DNA of 64,000 bases from Metallyticus violacea (taxonomy: Eukaryota > Arthropoda > Insecta > Mantodea > Metallyticidae): contig CM060843.1 in the NCBI GenBank assembly GCA_030762175.1, forward strand, positions 32,398,001-32,462,000, given 5' to 3'. Below the pieces are notes generated by a model. It was not told the origin of the DNA, ran no database searches, and worked only from the letters and a program-made list of their open reading frames with translations. The stretch's first letter is position 1, and the number at the start of each line of letters is the position of its first letter. The position numbers were made by a program, and so were the translations under genes. Positions 53,269 to 63,800 of the stretch are shown here, one piece after another.

Positions 53269-53604
53269 CTATTCAAACACCATACAGGCTTCTAATTTTT
53301 TGCTACACTCCCGTGACTTCCTGCTTTCCTTCCTCTGCTCCGTACCCGCAGTAGCCTGGCCATGCCGGTTTGACAATCCGGATGGTGTATCCACACTGCT
53401 CAAGCCCAGCCTTGCTGTTATTGGCCAAACCACTGACACCTTTTCGTCTGGTATGAAGAACCTGGTCCATGCCTTGTGGGTCACCTCGCCGAGAAAGAGT
53501 TCAAGCTGGGCAAGCGGTGCCATCACCGGAAGTCTAGGGCATACATTCTGCCATAACTCCTCTCGTAGTTGGCATGCAACATGGATGATATCAGGTCCAA
53601 AACA
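53269..53604 (-). CDS. Unassigned open frame at the right end of the insertion block
   Basis: The minus strand is open from the junction with the LINE down to 53269. It includes ELWQNVCPRLPVMAPLAQLE, LFLGEVTHKAWTRFFIPDEK and VSVVWPITARLGLSSVDTPS. The first known ATG is at 53526. Codon use is balanced and it reads like a real protein, but no family is recognised. It may belong to a second element that forms the right boundary of the block, or be a chance frame in GC-rich sequence. Confidence 0.4.
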   Translation of the reverse strand, partial: CFGPDIIHVACQLREELWQNVCPRLPVMAPLAQLELFLGEVTHKAWTRFFIPDEKVSVVWPITARLGLSSVDTPSGLSNRHGQATAGTEQRKESRKSRECSKKLEACMVFE

Positions 53605-53612
53605 ATCTCCAT

Positions 53613-54500
53613 TTATAAACCATCTCTCATCCTTTTTTGAATACTAATATCTTTCATTTTATTACTATTTATTTTTAAATCCCATTCTGTACAATATCCA
53701 GTAATTTCAATGATGGCATGCTGTAGCCCTATCACAGTTACCTCCCCCGCTATTAGATCATCTGCAAAAAGCAGTCCTGGTATTTCTTTCATTCCAATCA
53801 TCGGACAGTGCTTATTCTTCATCCAGATCCTGTCTAGGATATCATCTATAAATAGGTTAAATAATATTGGGCTCAATTTACATCCCTGTCTCAAACCCTT
53901 TTCTTGGCTTGTGAAATCTGTAATTCTACTACCATCACATCTGACACAAAACCTAACTCTTTTGTAAATTTTCTGTAGCCCTAAAATAAATTCAATACTG
54001 ACTCCCTTGCATCTCAGTTTGTATGCTAATGCCTTCCTTAAAGCCACAAAAAAAGATGTTTACTTTACCCCTGTTTTTCCTTAAGTATTTATCCACTACA
54101 GTTTGAATTATCTTAATATCATCTGTTGTTCTTCTCCCATTTCTAAAACCTGCCTGATACTCTGATAATTTACCTTTTGTTTTTGCCCATTCTTGTAATC
54201 TTTCTGCTAGAATATCTGTATATACTATACGTAAGTGGATAACAAACTAATTGCCCTATAATTACTAGGGTTATTAATATTATCTTTATCTTTATGTAAT
54301 AGAATAATCATGCTAGCTTTCCAATTCTCCAGTATTATCTTCATCTTCTTAATTCTGTTTAGTAACTTTATTAATAACCTCATACCTCCTTCCATTTTCC
54401 CAAAAACTTTCCAAAATTCTCCTGGAATTCCATCTATTCCAACAGCCTTATACCTCTTCAATATTTTTATCTGTCTCTCTACCTCATCTCAAACTCCGTA
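53613..54500 (-). pseudogene. LINE reverse transcriptase (split element)
   Basis: 54461-54225 reads YKAVGIDGIPGEFWKVFGK and NPSNYRAISLLSTY. 54047-53613 reads GLRQGCKLSPILFNLFIDDI, EIPGLLFADDLI (motif C) and WDLKINSNKMKDISIQK. Motif A lies between in a damaged stretch. Same domain order as 5833-7050 but clearly diverged in sequence, so a separate subfamily. Confidence 0.82.
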
Positions 54501-54602
54501 TGTAAACTTTCTACTCTACTTACCAAACTATGTTAAATTCATAACTCTGTATCTTCCCATTACTTGACTATTTTCCTAAGTGATAAATCCACTCCAATGG
54601 CT

Positions 54603-55100
54603 CTATCTTGTTTTGTAGCCTTTCTGGCTCAAAATGTCCTTAACCACTAACCATATACTTTTATTATCCTTAGCCAACACAACCTCCTTCATCTTATTTC
54701 CTATTCTCTGCTGCCATTTTTCCTTCTTATCCTCATATCCCTTTTTCTTTATCAAGAATATTTGCCTATCCTCCTCCTCACCTGACCACCAATTTACAAA
54801 GTCCCTGTACATTTCTTTCTTTGCTTTTACAAATTCCTTATCATACCAACCATACCCCTTTGTTTTCCCTCTATACTTCACCTCCATCTTACTTCCTGCC
54901 CACTTCACCATTGATTCAATCCTTCCTACTGCTTCCTCTATCCTTCCATATTCCAGTGCCTCCAAAATTTCATACTTTCTTGTTACCCCCATTTTGGAAA
55001 CTAAATTATCCCCATATTCTTCTTTCCATTTAAAACCTTTTACATGTTTCAATTCTATTACTTCTTCCATCCTATAGGCTCCTTTTAAACTCATCCTCAT
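54603..55100 (-). pseudogene. LINE ORF2 linker between endonuclease and RT
   Basis: 165 open codons rich in Lys and Glu (KGYGWYDKEFVKAKKEMYRD, KKGYEDKKEKWQQRIGNKMK). WYDKEC-like motif matches SWYDKECADTRRR of the 5.83 kb copy, confirming the same family position. It joins the endonuclease to the RT. Confidence 0.75.
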
Positions 55101-55399
55101 TCATATTGGAAAATGATCACTATTCATTATCATATCCAAGATTTCAAACTCCATTAACACTTGATACTTATACTACCCAACATATAATCAATACATTCTG
55201 CCCATTCTTATTCATAAATGTGTATTCACCTTCTCTTCTTCACCTGTTGAAACATTACACATCATTAAATTGTTTCACTCTCAAAACTCTCTTTATTCAT
55301 CACCTTATCCCTACTTCTTCTTTTCTGTTCCTTACTTTTATCCCATGCGTATTTATTTTCTAAACTAATGCTTTTTACATCCTGATCACCTTCTCTTGC

Positions 55400-56190
55400 G
55401 TTAAAACCACCCACAATAATAAACTCCATGCTTGGATATAACGTACTTAAAATTTTCTATACATTCATTCAATTTCATAAACAGGGGACCATTATCAAAC
55501 TCTGATAACTGTGGTAGATTATACACTATGCCTAAACCTATACACACTTTCACTACTTTAACTTTATTTAACCTTAATCACATTACTCCTCTTTCTATAT
55601 ATAACACTTCACTCATCCTTATACAACTGTTATTTATAAATAACCCCTTTCCCCCTGAGACCTTCCCTTTATTATTCTTCCTTATTCCATGATCTCCTAC
55701 AAATTCATATTTTGTTACCTCTACACTTTCTTCTTTATCTAACCAAGTCTCCACCATTGCTATAAGCTCTCCCTTCTTTAATGTTTCACACATGTCCCCA
55801 TTTCTTATTTTTGGTCTTAAATCTTCAACATTTCTTAACACTAAACTCCAGTCCAATCCCTATCTTGAACTACTCTGATCTCCTTTAAATTTCTCTGATT
55901 TCTCTCAATACCTTGTTCATCTATTGCTAATTGAATCTCCTTATTCCAATTTCCCACCTCATAGTATTACCCTAGACTCCATTTTTCTTCTTTCCCCATC
56001 ATTTAGTTCCAGTATACTCCCACATGGTGTTGACACTTTGCTTGATTCAGTAGTCCCTTCCCCTTCATCTGGATACCACACACTTGCTGCCCCTCCATCT
56101 CTAATCGTAGCATGTTCATCCAGCTGATATATCTCACTTGAAAGCCGCTTCCCTGGTGAAGACTTTCTACTGAGTGACGTCAGTGCCATT
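55400..56190 (-). pseudogene. LINE APE endonuclease, N-terminal part
   Basis: 55856-55578 includes LIAMVETWLDKEESVEVTKY and VSGGKGLFINNS, corresponding to the ETWL and GG-x-x-(L/I)-F blocks of APE-type endonucleases. 55440-55380 has GGFNAREGDQD (the DFNAR equivalent, with Gly for Asp). Upstream 56189-55959 is an acidic, Ser-rich open stretch that may be the ORF1/ORF2 junction. Interrupted by stops. Confidence 0.7.
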
Positions 56191-56428
56191 CACTCACCTA
56201 CTTGACCTTGGAAATCTTGCTGTTTACATGTCCCATGCTCACCTTCTACCACCTTACTTCTGTCTAGAGTGCACTTTGATCTTCCTGTTTTCCTCTCTAG
56301 TGACATATTTTACTGCACTATTTCCTGCTCTATTTCCACTTCCAGCCTCCTTAAGTCCTTTTCTCCCTCACATAATACTTCCCTGCCATCAATCCATAAT
56401 TGTAAGTTACGATAGTACGTCTTCTTTC

Positions 56429-56737
56429 CCTCATATCTAGTCGGTCCTGGTGGTGTAGTGGTTACCATACTTGCCTCCTACACCCAAGAACGCAGGTTTG
56501 AACCCGGCCAGGACCGATGGATTTTTTTGGGCATAAAAATCCTAAGTATGGCTTGCTTCGGAAGGGAAGTAAAGCCATGGGTCCCGTGTCATACATTTAC
56601 GGCACGAAAAAGAACCTCAAGCCTGAAAGAGAGGCCTGAGCAAAATTTGCCGGCCGTTTCACGCCCTGAGTTGAACGGAACGGTGATGACCTGAGATGTT
56701 AATGAGAGTTCATAAATAAATCAATCCTCATGTCTAG
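56429..56737 (+). mobile_element. tRNA-derived SINE (family S1) with 12-bp target duplication
   Basis: Body 56441-56725, starting tcggtcctggtggtgtagtg, with B box ggtttgaacccggcc. Flanks cctcatatctag (56429-56440) and cctcatgtctag (56726-56737) agree at 11 of 12 positions. Inserted into the 5' half of the minus-strand LINE. Confidence 0.88.
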
Positions 56738-56739
56738 GT

Positions 56740-57210
56740 TTCCTTCATCTGCATAAGAAGTTTTTTTTTTAATTCTCTCTCTAAATGACAGATCTTTATT
56801 TATAAAGATATCTGTTCCTCTCAATTTCTTAACTTACTCAGGGTCTCGTAAACAATTCTCATGCTCATGAACTTGACCATTATCATCCTTCTTCCCATTT
56901 TTTCCCCATGTGGAAAGCGTCTGCAATTTCCCATTCTCTTAGTTTCATCACTAATTTCTGTTCTAATATCTAACATACCTCTTGTATGGCCCAAACCCCT
57001 CTCCTTTCCTCCATTCCAAAAAATATCAAATTAAACTAATGAACTTTCTCCTTTAGTTTATCAATTTTTACTTTCAGTTCATCCATTTCTCTCCTTATGG
57101 CCTTAACTTCAAACTTTATTTCATGCTTGATTTTCTGTACAGCAACATTTACTTAGTTACAAAGTCTCTCCCATAGTCTTATTCTTCTTTTCTTCCTTTT
57201 CGTTTTTAAT
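56740..57210 (-). pseudogene. LINE ORF1 remnant with coiled coil
   Basis: Minus strand frames read EIKFEVKAIRREMDELKVKI then DKLKEKVH (heptad-like coiled coil), followed by FNLIFFGMEERRGVWA and MKLREWEIADAFHMGKKWEE. Coiled coil followed by an RRM-like LIFFG block is the usual ORF1 layout of L1-type and related LINEs. Interrupted by stops. Confidence 0.6.
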
Positions 57211-57249
57211 TCTTAATTGTTTCCATCTTCTAAATATAAATACTCCAAC

Positions 57250-57640
57250 CTGCCTCTATATGATTCTAGATCCACATCCATAGCCTCTTATACCCTTCTT
57301 GGAAAATTTTCGAAAAAAGGAAATAAAATTTTTTCAAAGCAGAATCCTAGGGGACTGAAATATTTTTACAAATTGGCCAAGTTTCTGCATGAAAGAAAAC
57401 ACAACATTATACATTAATATTATATTTGAAATATTTTGCCATTTTTATATTATGCATTTTATAGACTTGTACATACCTTTTCTAAAGACTTGCTTATTCC
57501 TATACATATAGGGTTATATTTATCACAGTTAATGGATTTACTCAGACACTTTTATTATTAACCTTACATGTGATACATTGTCCTTAGCTATATTATATGA
57601 TATATGACATCATACTTTTCTCCACATGTCTAGAAGAGAA
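57250..57640. other. No gene recognised
   Basis: AT-rich spacer between the LINE 5' end and the Tigger-like fossil. Nothing supported. Confidence 0.4.
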
Positions 57641-57644
57641 ATTT

Positions 57645-58870
57645 GTTTGTGTTCATGTTTAGCAAAGGTTTGTTCAACACAGTCCTTCGCCCTGTACAAT
57701 AATTCCAGCAGCTGGGGGCAGTTTGAATTCAGTATAAAATCCATGATATCGCTGATACATTTTAGAACATCTTTGTGGGATTTTATTTTGTGAAGAACTT
57801 CTACACTTTAGTAATCTTCTTCCTCTTCTTGGGTATCTTCCTCATCATTCTCTGCACTTTGGATTCTTAGGAGGTCCATTGCAGAAGTAAGTTATACTGG
57901 ATGGAGAGGTCATCACTCAGAATATATTCCTCTGTAGTGCATGAACTTTTCTGCATTTTGTTTAAAGTGGTAGTGGCTGCTACATTTTCATTTGCTTCAA
58001 TTAATGCATTAACCCAGCTTTGGTGAAGCACTTGCAAACAGTTTCAGGTTTTATTTTCTATATCACCATCAGAATAATTCAATTTACTGCATCCAAAACC
58101 GGGACTAATCATGCAAAATGTATATGTTATCAGGTTCAGTAATATTTTCAATCAGAGACTGCATCAGCAGCCTACCTGTAGTGGGATTTGAATGTAAAGA
58201 TGACTTCTTGGTCCATTGGTCATTAATGCTTGTTGAACAATGTGGGAATGTAGGATAGCAAATGACATTAAAAAAAGAATTATACAACTAGTTTACTTTT
58301 TCAATTTCACATTAACAAAAAACAACCAATTTTCTATTATGGAACTCAGTATCCAGGCTTTCTTATGCCTCGCCATATGACTGAAAGCTTACTCACATGT
58401 CCTTAAAAATCAAGGTTTTGCTGCTTTTCCATTTCCCCAAGCATGTTCCGACATAACAAAATGGCAAGTCTTTTTTTCAATATTTTATCCCCAATGCATT
58501 TTTTTCCTTGAATTGAAAGGAATTTGGAGGGTAAGGCACAATAAAATAACCCTGTTTCTTCCACATTAAATGTGTTTTTAGATGATAGTCCACAAATAGA
58601 GTTCTGCAGTTTCATCTTTCATTCATAATTGAACTTTCTTGCACATCTTTAGCATCGCTGTGCACCTCATTCCACATGATATGCCTTGCTTTGGAGCTGT
58701 TCAGCCATCTTGAAGACACCTTAAACTCTTTATTCCTTAATGCCTTAGTGACAAAATGAGCCCCACTCTGTACCAACTGTATGTCTTGTTCACAAGATGG
58801 TGGGTGATAAGAATGATAATTAAAAAAAAAACAAACATTGATTGTGGCATCAGAAAGCATGTGAATGAAT
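57645..58870 (-). pseudogene. pogo/Tigger-like DDE transposase pseudogene
   Basis: Minus strand. Near 58740-58660 FKVSSRWLNSSKARHIMWNE fits the CENP-B-type HTH. 58615-58403 reads FNVEETGLFYCALPSKFLSI and KKRLAILLCRNMLGEMEK, matching the (N/V)-x-(D/E)ETGLF and LLC-N-TG blocks of Tigger/jerky transposases; the usual first catalytic Asp is Glu here. C-terminal pieces continue to about 57650 (LQVLHQSWVNALIEANENVA). Frameshifted throughout. Confidence 0.75.
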
Positions 58871-60009
58871 TGTATCTTTGCAGTGATAGAAATTCAAAAC
58901 AAAGCTCTAAAAAAAGGACACAGAGAAGTGGAAAGTTTAAAACAGGAAAACAAGAAATTGCTCTCCTCAAAAGAACAGAAAATGCAGTACATGGTGAGTC
59001 ATGCTTGAAACATAATAGTGAAATTGCATGGAAATGCAGTACAGCAAGTCAAACACTAAACTTATTCACACAACAAAATGTTTTAAAAGACAGTAGTGCA
59101 GAATAGTCATTATAGCAGGTGCAAATTATGTACATAAAAATGAGGCAAAAGAAATGATGAGTGAGATGGAAAAGCTATTAACTAGAGATAAGCAAATATT
59201 AGCAGCAAATACACTCCATTGGTATGATTTTAGTCATAGCTCATGTATAAATAAATATGTAAAACTAACCTAAAATTAAAGATCCTGTGCTCTAAATTTA
59301 GCAACGTAAACTTGATTTGATATATGCAAATTAGACAAAAACCTGCATACAAAGCATGGCCTTTACTTAAATTCATGGGAAAAAATATATAATCAAAGAA
59401 CTGTGTAAACTAACAGTACACATTGACAAAAAACTAAGTAAACCTCTTCATGTGTCACCAAGAGGGAAAACTCAATGCCCTCAAAGGAACTAGAGGAAGC
59501 CTAAACATTAGAGCATTATAAGTTCTCCATCAAAATGTTCACTACTTTCCAATAAAACAGATGTTATTAATGTAATGCTTAACGAGTGCAGAGCAAATGT
59601 AGTTGTACTCACATAACATTGTCTTTTAGGTAATCATATTAAATTTTCAAATTTAATAGGTTATAATTTAGGAGCTAACTGTAGTAGGAAAGACCATAAA
59701 GGTGGAGGTGTAGCAATAAATATACAGAATAATATTTCTCAAGAATGAGTACAAAAACACTGTTGAAATTACATTACAAAGCTCAGCAATTAAATTATCA
59801 ACAGAGATAGGTCATATATTTATAATAGGAGTATACAGATTCTAAGTTCCTACACAAGTTATTTTCTAAGAAGACTTGATAAGTAGAATTATGATCAAAG
59901 AGCAAAATGTTGTTACACTAGGTGAAATCAAAATAAACTCAAACCTCATCACCAATGAGTACAAACAACTTTGCAACTTATTAAGATACAAATCGCATGA
60001 TGTAATTAA

Positions 60010-60680
60010 CTGTCCAACCAGAATATTCTAGAAAACCACACATATTAAAATAAGCAAAAATCAGTGCAAGGACCTACACATTTAGCAAGATGAGAGAAAA
60101 TCTACATTTACAAGTTCAAAGACAGTTTAATGAACTTTGACACTTTCGGTGAAGAAAACATAAGCTTCAAGTTCATCACACCTCCACCAGAGCATATTAC
60201 ACATCCCCACAGCTTAATGGTTTGTCCTCCAGTCAACAATGGGCTGATGATGCGAACGAAGGGTTTGTGAAACGGGTCTACACATTTAAACAAGTGGAAC
60301 AAAAGAGTATTAAAATGTAAATTGGATTTGCACAGTGAAGCTAATCATATTAATTGATATCATTGTATCATTCAGTTGAACTATACACTCTTAAAGCTTC
60401 ACTTACTTTTCATAAATGTATGGAACCGGTTTTGAGAACATTTAGTTCCGATCTAAAGTTCAACTCAACTCTAAAAGTTCAGCCAGACTAAAGTTGAACT
60501 TTAGCCTGGCAGAAGATGGGAACTAAATGTTTTCCAAATCGGTTGCATACATTTATGAAAAGTAAGTGAAGCTTTAAGAGGTGTAGTTCAACTGAATCAT
60601 ACAATGATATCAATTAAAGAGTGTTAGTTTGACTGATTCACACAATGCTTTTAATATATGATTACCTTCACTGTGCAATA
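60010..60680. mobile_element. PLE terminus followed by an inverted PLE-end pair
   Basis: 60020-60335 (plus) is the end of a PLE endonuclease and its terminus with aaacgggtctacacatttaa. 60385-60465 and 60525-60600 are inverted copies of another PLE end (cttcacttacttttcataaa and its reverse) around a centre near 60490. The inner sequences aaagttgaactttagcctgg carry short complementary repeats. Confidence 0.7.
60244..60278 (+). ncRNA. Hammerhead-like core without helix I
   Basis: CTGATGA, bulged T, hairpin GCGAAC-GAAGG-GTTTGT, GAAAC, GG, GT, C: the catalytic core, helix II (6 pairs with two G-T) and helix III are as expected. The flanking bases (atggg and tacaca) do not pair, so it is probably an inactive relic. 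Confidence 0.5.
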
Positions 60681-61813
60681 TTCTAATTAACAATTTTAGT
60701 TATCTTCTAATCTGCTACATCTATAGACTATTTAATAACACACCTAAATTTGAACCAGTTTTCTGCATTTCTAAATATATATCGCATATCTGATCACTGT
60801 GCAGAAATTATAGATATCATTTTAATTTGAGGTGGACACATATACAAATAAGACAGACTAGTAACAAAAATCTATGAAAGTTAAGAAATATATTAAAATT
60901 GAAAAATGAGAATTTGTATACTTAACAATAGACCCAAACAAAGAAATGAGATTTTTTCATTTAAACTCGGCATGTCCAGTAAAAGTAAAAAAATTACAAA
61001 ACAAAAACTTCAATTACCTTCTGAAATAAAAATGCTAAGAGAGAGAGATGATGAAATGCATGTATGAGTTTTATAAAATGACAAAATTTGAAGTATAAAA
61101 TAACAGCTATAAAACCTTGAAAAAGAAGTATGCTAAAGCTCTTGGTAGATAGATATTTCAAACATACAGCACTGAAATTTAAAAATTATCAAATAAGACT
61201 AAAACTGCATGGAACATCATAAATGGGCAGAGGAATCGGATAAGCCAAACAAAAAATGTAACCTTAAATGTGAATGAACAAATTATACACACACAAAGAG
61301 AAACATGTAATGTATTTAACTATTACTTTACAAATATGGTTGGGACCTGCACATAAATAAGTTAAACCTTATAATTTTCAGGTACCACATTCAATATGCT
61401 TTAGTTATGCATCACACATTGATATAATCAAAATAATTAATGAATTGAAACAATCTTCAGGGTCGGATAAACTTTCTCCTAAGATTCTTATCCACTGTAA
61501 AATGGAACTTATAGATATCAGGGAGGTACATCTAATAAATTATTCAATTGACACATTGTTGTTTAAAGATAGTAGACCAATTTTTAAAATGGGAAATGAG
61601 CACACTATTAATAACTAAGACTCCTCCACAATTTTGCTGAAATATCTTGAAAATAACAATATTAAAAAAATAGAAACAAGAAAACAATTTTACATTTCCA
61701 GCATTACAACAATAAGAATAATAATCCTGAAATACTATTAAATAGAAAAATGATTGTGTTAATTTTTTGGTATTATACCTTGATAGGAATCTGACATCTT
61801 CCACGTAGATCAC

Positions 61814-62152
61814 GTGTGCAAAAAAAATAAGCATGGGATTATATCTGTTAAGCAACTCTCAAAATATCTGGATACTCTATTGAAAATGGAATATCAAGGT
61901 ATAATTTATCCTCATGTACAGTATTTCATAGAACTCTGGGGTAGAACAGATATTGCTAACCTAAATAGGCTATTAATTTTACAAAAACACTGTATAAGAT
62001 TTATTTACAGACTAAGAATTTCATGTCGAAAAGTCTTTAGAGAAAATAACTTGTTAATTGTGATCCGACTACATGAACATAGACTACCAGTAGACCGATG
62101 GCCATTTAAACCCAGCACTGATTGTTCCCGGATACCCAATAAATGGATTTAG
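61814..62152 (+). pseudogene. LINE ORF2 C-terminal region
   Basis: 112 codons: LDTLLKMEYQGIIYPHVQYF, IELWGRTDIANLNRLLILQK and HCIRFIYRLRISCRKVFREN. The pattern Y-x-G-(I/L)-x-x-x-(H/L)-x-x-Y-x-IE-(L)WG followed by LQK-x-x-(I/V)R is characteristic of the post-RT region of insect LINEs of the Jockey/CR1 type. No natural start. Confidence 0.75.
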
Positions 62153-62289
62153 GCATTTAAATGATCCACAATTTAAATTTCTACACTACAGAACAAACCA
62201 ATATATTTTTCTTACCTTTTTATATTTTAATGAAACAAAATGAAACAAAATGAATTAAAGAATATTAATGCAGGATGAGCCAACTACAA

Positions 62290-63610
62290 CAAATATTACT
62301 ATAATTGATATCATTGCATGATTCAGATGAACTACACACTCTTAATGCTTCACTTACTTGTCATAATATATGGAACCAGTTTCGAGAACATTTACTTCTC
62401 ATCTTCAGCCAGGCTAAAGTTCAACTCTTGGATCATTCATTGAGCTGTGGGAATGTGTATTCTACCCTGGTGGTGGTGTGATAAACTTGTAGTTTATATT
62501 TTCATCTCTGGTATTGTCGAAGTTCATTAGACTGTCTGTATTTGTAAATGTGGATTTTCTCCCAGATTGCTAGTTCCGTAGGTCCTTGTACTGATTTTAA
62601 TAATTTTGCTTTATTTGTTATGTCTGATTTTGTGTCCAAAAATGATAAGGTTTTGCTGATTTCTCAATCTCCTTGTATTTTATGTTCCTGAAATGTTCCT
62701 TTAACCATGTGCTTATGTTTCTCTTTGTTTTTCAAATGTAGATTTTTTTCACATTCTGCACACTTTATTTTGTAAATACCTGATTTTTCCTCTAGTGGAG
62801 TAACATTCGCTATCAGTAAGTTTTTAACATTAAGTCTATTAATTGGTTCCAATCTGATATTAAAATCTTTTAAGAATATTCTGAAATTTTTTTTAGTTCA
62901 TGGATGTGTGAACTTTTTAAAAATTAGCTTATCTTTTCTTGCTGAAAGTGTCACAGTTTCTTTGATACACTTTTGTCTCTTGAATTTCTGCACCTTTTTG
63001 TGTACTAGTTCTTTTTTAAAATCATCTTTAACTGCTGTTTCTTCTATTTGTTTGTATTCATTAAAATATTCCTCTTTGCTAATTTGTAGGTTAACTAGCC
63101 GGTGTTTTAAACTGTTGATAATTGCATGTTTGTGCGCTGTGGGGTTAAAACTGTCAGCTTTGATGTGATTATCTGCATGTGTATTCTTTCTGTATATTCC
63201 AAATTCCAGATTTCCTTGACCTTTCATTATTTTAATATAAAAGAATGGCAAGATGTTATCTGCATATAAATGATATGTTTCTATCTTGTATATTCAAAAG
63301 TTTTAAGGCATCATCAATGATTGTTTGTTAACTATGGCAAATATATCATCAACATACCTGTACCATACCTTAAATATGTATGGAAAAGCTGTGTTGACGT
63401 GTGTTTCAAATCTCCTCATGAAGAGGTTAGCTAGAAATGGAGATAAGGGGCTGCCCATTGTTTAATTCCTGCTTGTTGTTTATAAAATTTTCCTTTGAAA
63501 ATAAAATAGGCTTGGTTTACATAAATTTCTGTGAGTTTGATGTATTCTTTTATGTGTGTATCCCTAATTCCACTTGTTTTAAGCCAATCATTTAGATAAA
63601 TTAGGAGTTT
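62290..63610 (-). mobile_element. Penelope-like element, RT plus GIY-YIG
   Basis: Minus strand. WYRYVDDIFAIVNK is at about 63362-63325 (YVDD at 63345-63356). It continues through 63251-62898 (MPFFYIKIMKGQGNLEFGIY, NPTAHKHAIINSLKHRLVNL) into the endonuclease at 62852-62664 (MEPINRLNVKNLLIANVTPL, SGIYKIKCAECEKN). GIYKIKC is present but the YIG strand is changed to NLHLKN. The terminus is at about 62290-62420 with a hammerhead-like sequence. The RT palm is better preserved here than in the 28 kb copy. Confidence 0.82.
62371..62411 (-). ncRNA. Candidate type I hammerhead ribozyme in PLE terminus
   Basis: Read on the minus strand: TGG, CTGAAGA, bulged T, hairpin GAGAA-GTAAATG-TTCTC, GAAAC, TG, GT, T, CCA. 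TGG pairs with CCA (helix I), helix II has five pairs, helix III two pairs. All invariant positions fit CUGANGA and GAAA. Confidence 0.65.
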
Positions 63611-63611
63611 T

Positions 63612-63800
63612 TATATAAACAATGTATAACAGTTTTTTTTCACACTAACTCCATTTGCTTACATAAAAATCTGGACATATGTTTCGGGAGTGATCCCTCC
63701 CATCTTCAGCCTGTGAAGATGGGAGGGATCACTCCCGAAACATATGTCCAGATTTTTATGTAAGCGAATGGAGTTAGTGTGAAAAAAACTGTATTACATT

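Larger units (their letters stand above)
35787..53604 (+). mobile_element. 17.8-kb insertion block containing a Polinton/Maverick-like element
   Basis: The block interrupts one LINE (minus strand) between Asp and Gln codons of the segment after the RT. The pentamer atctc occurs at 35782-35786 and 53605-53609, directly at both junctions, so a 5-bp target duplication is inferred (6 bp with one mismatch). The block starts tgtagtgtcaaccc and ends ggtccaaaaca. Polinton genes occupy 37475-49703; a Jockey-like LINE and unassigned sequence fill the right end. I could not find terminal inverted repeats, which complete Polintons have, so the right terminus is probably lost or rearranged. Confidence 0.75.
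53605..57250 (-). mobile_element. 5' part of the LINE split by the insertion block
   Basis: Minus strand. ORF1 remnant (about 57200-56740), endonuclease (56190-55400), region before RT (55100-54600), RT (54500-53640) and the beginning of the post-RT linker, which breaks off at WFINGD next to 53609. The other half begins QIGVVKEFEYL at 35781. The two halves join in frame and match the spacing of the intact copy at 7140-7200, so they were one element. An S1 SINE interrupts it at 56441-56725. Confidence 0.8.
58980..62160 (+). mobile_element. LINE with esterase-like ORF1, interrupted by a PLE
   Basis: Plus strand. ORF1 remnant at about 59100-59430: AGANYVHKNEAKEMMSEMEK and LLTRDKQILAANTLHWYDFS, then LHTKHGLYLNSW, resembling SGNH-type esterase domains of CR1/L2-type and insect LINE ORF1s. 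Endonuclease remnants at about 59540-60000 (KDHKGGGVAINIQNNIS). RT start near 61430-61515 (IINELKQSSGSDKLSPKILI). C-terminal region 61814-62152. A PLE terminus and palindrome occupy 60010-60680 within it. Very degraded. Confidence 0.68.

Noticed and set aside
35782..53610. Calling the block a complete Polinton with 6-bp target duplication and TIRs
   Set aside because: The sixth base differs (atctct and atctcc) and the first and last 100 bases of the block are not inverted copies of each other.
56441..56725. A functional tRNA gene at the SINE head
   Set aside because: Only A and B boxes are tRNA-like; no cloverleaf with an anticodon arm can be drawn, and the same head recurs in five SINE copies.
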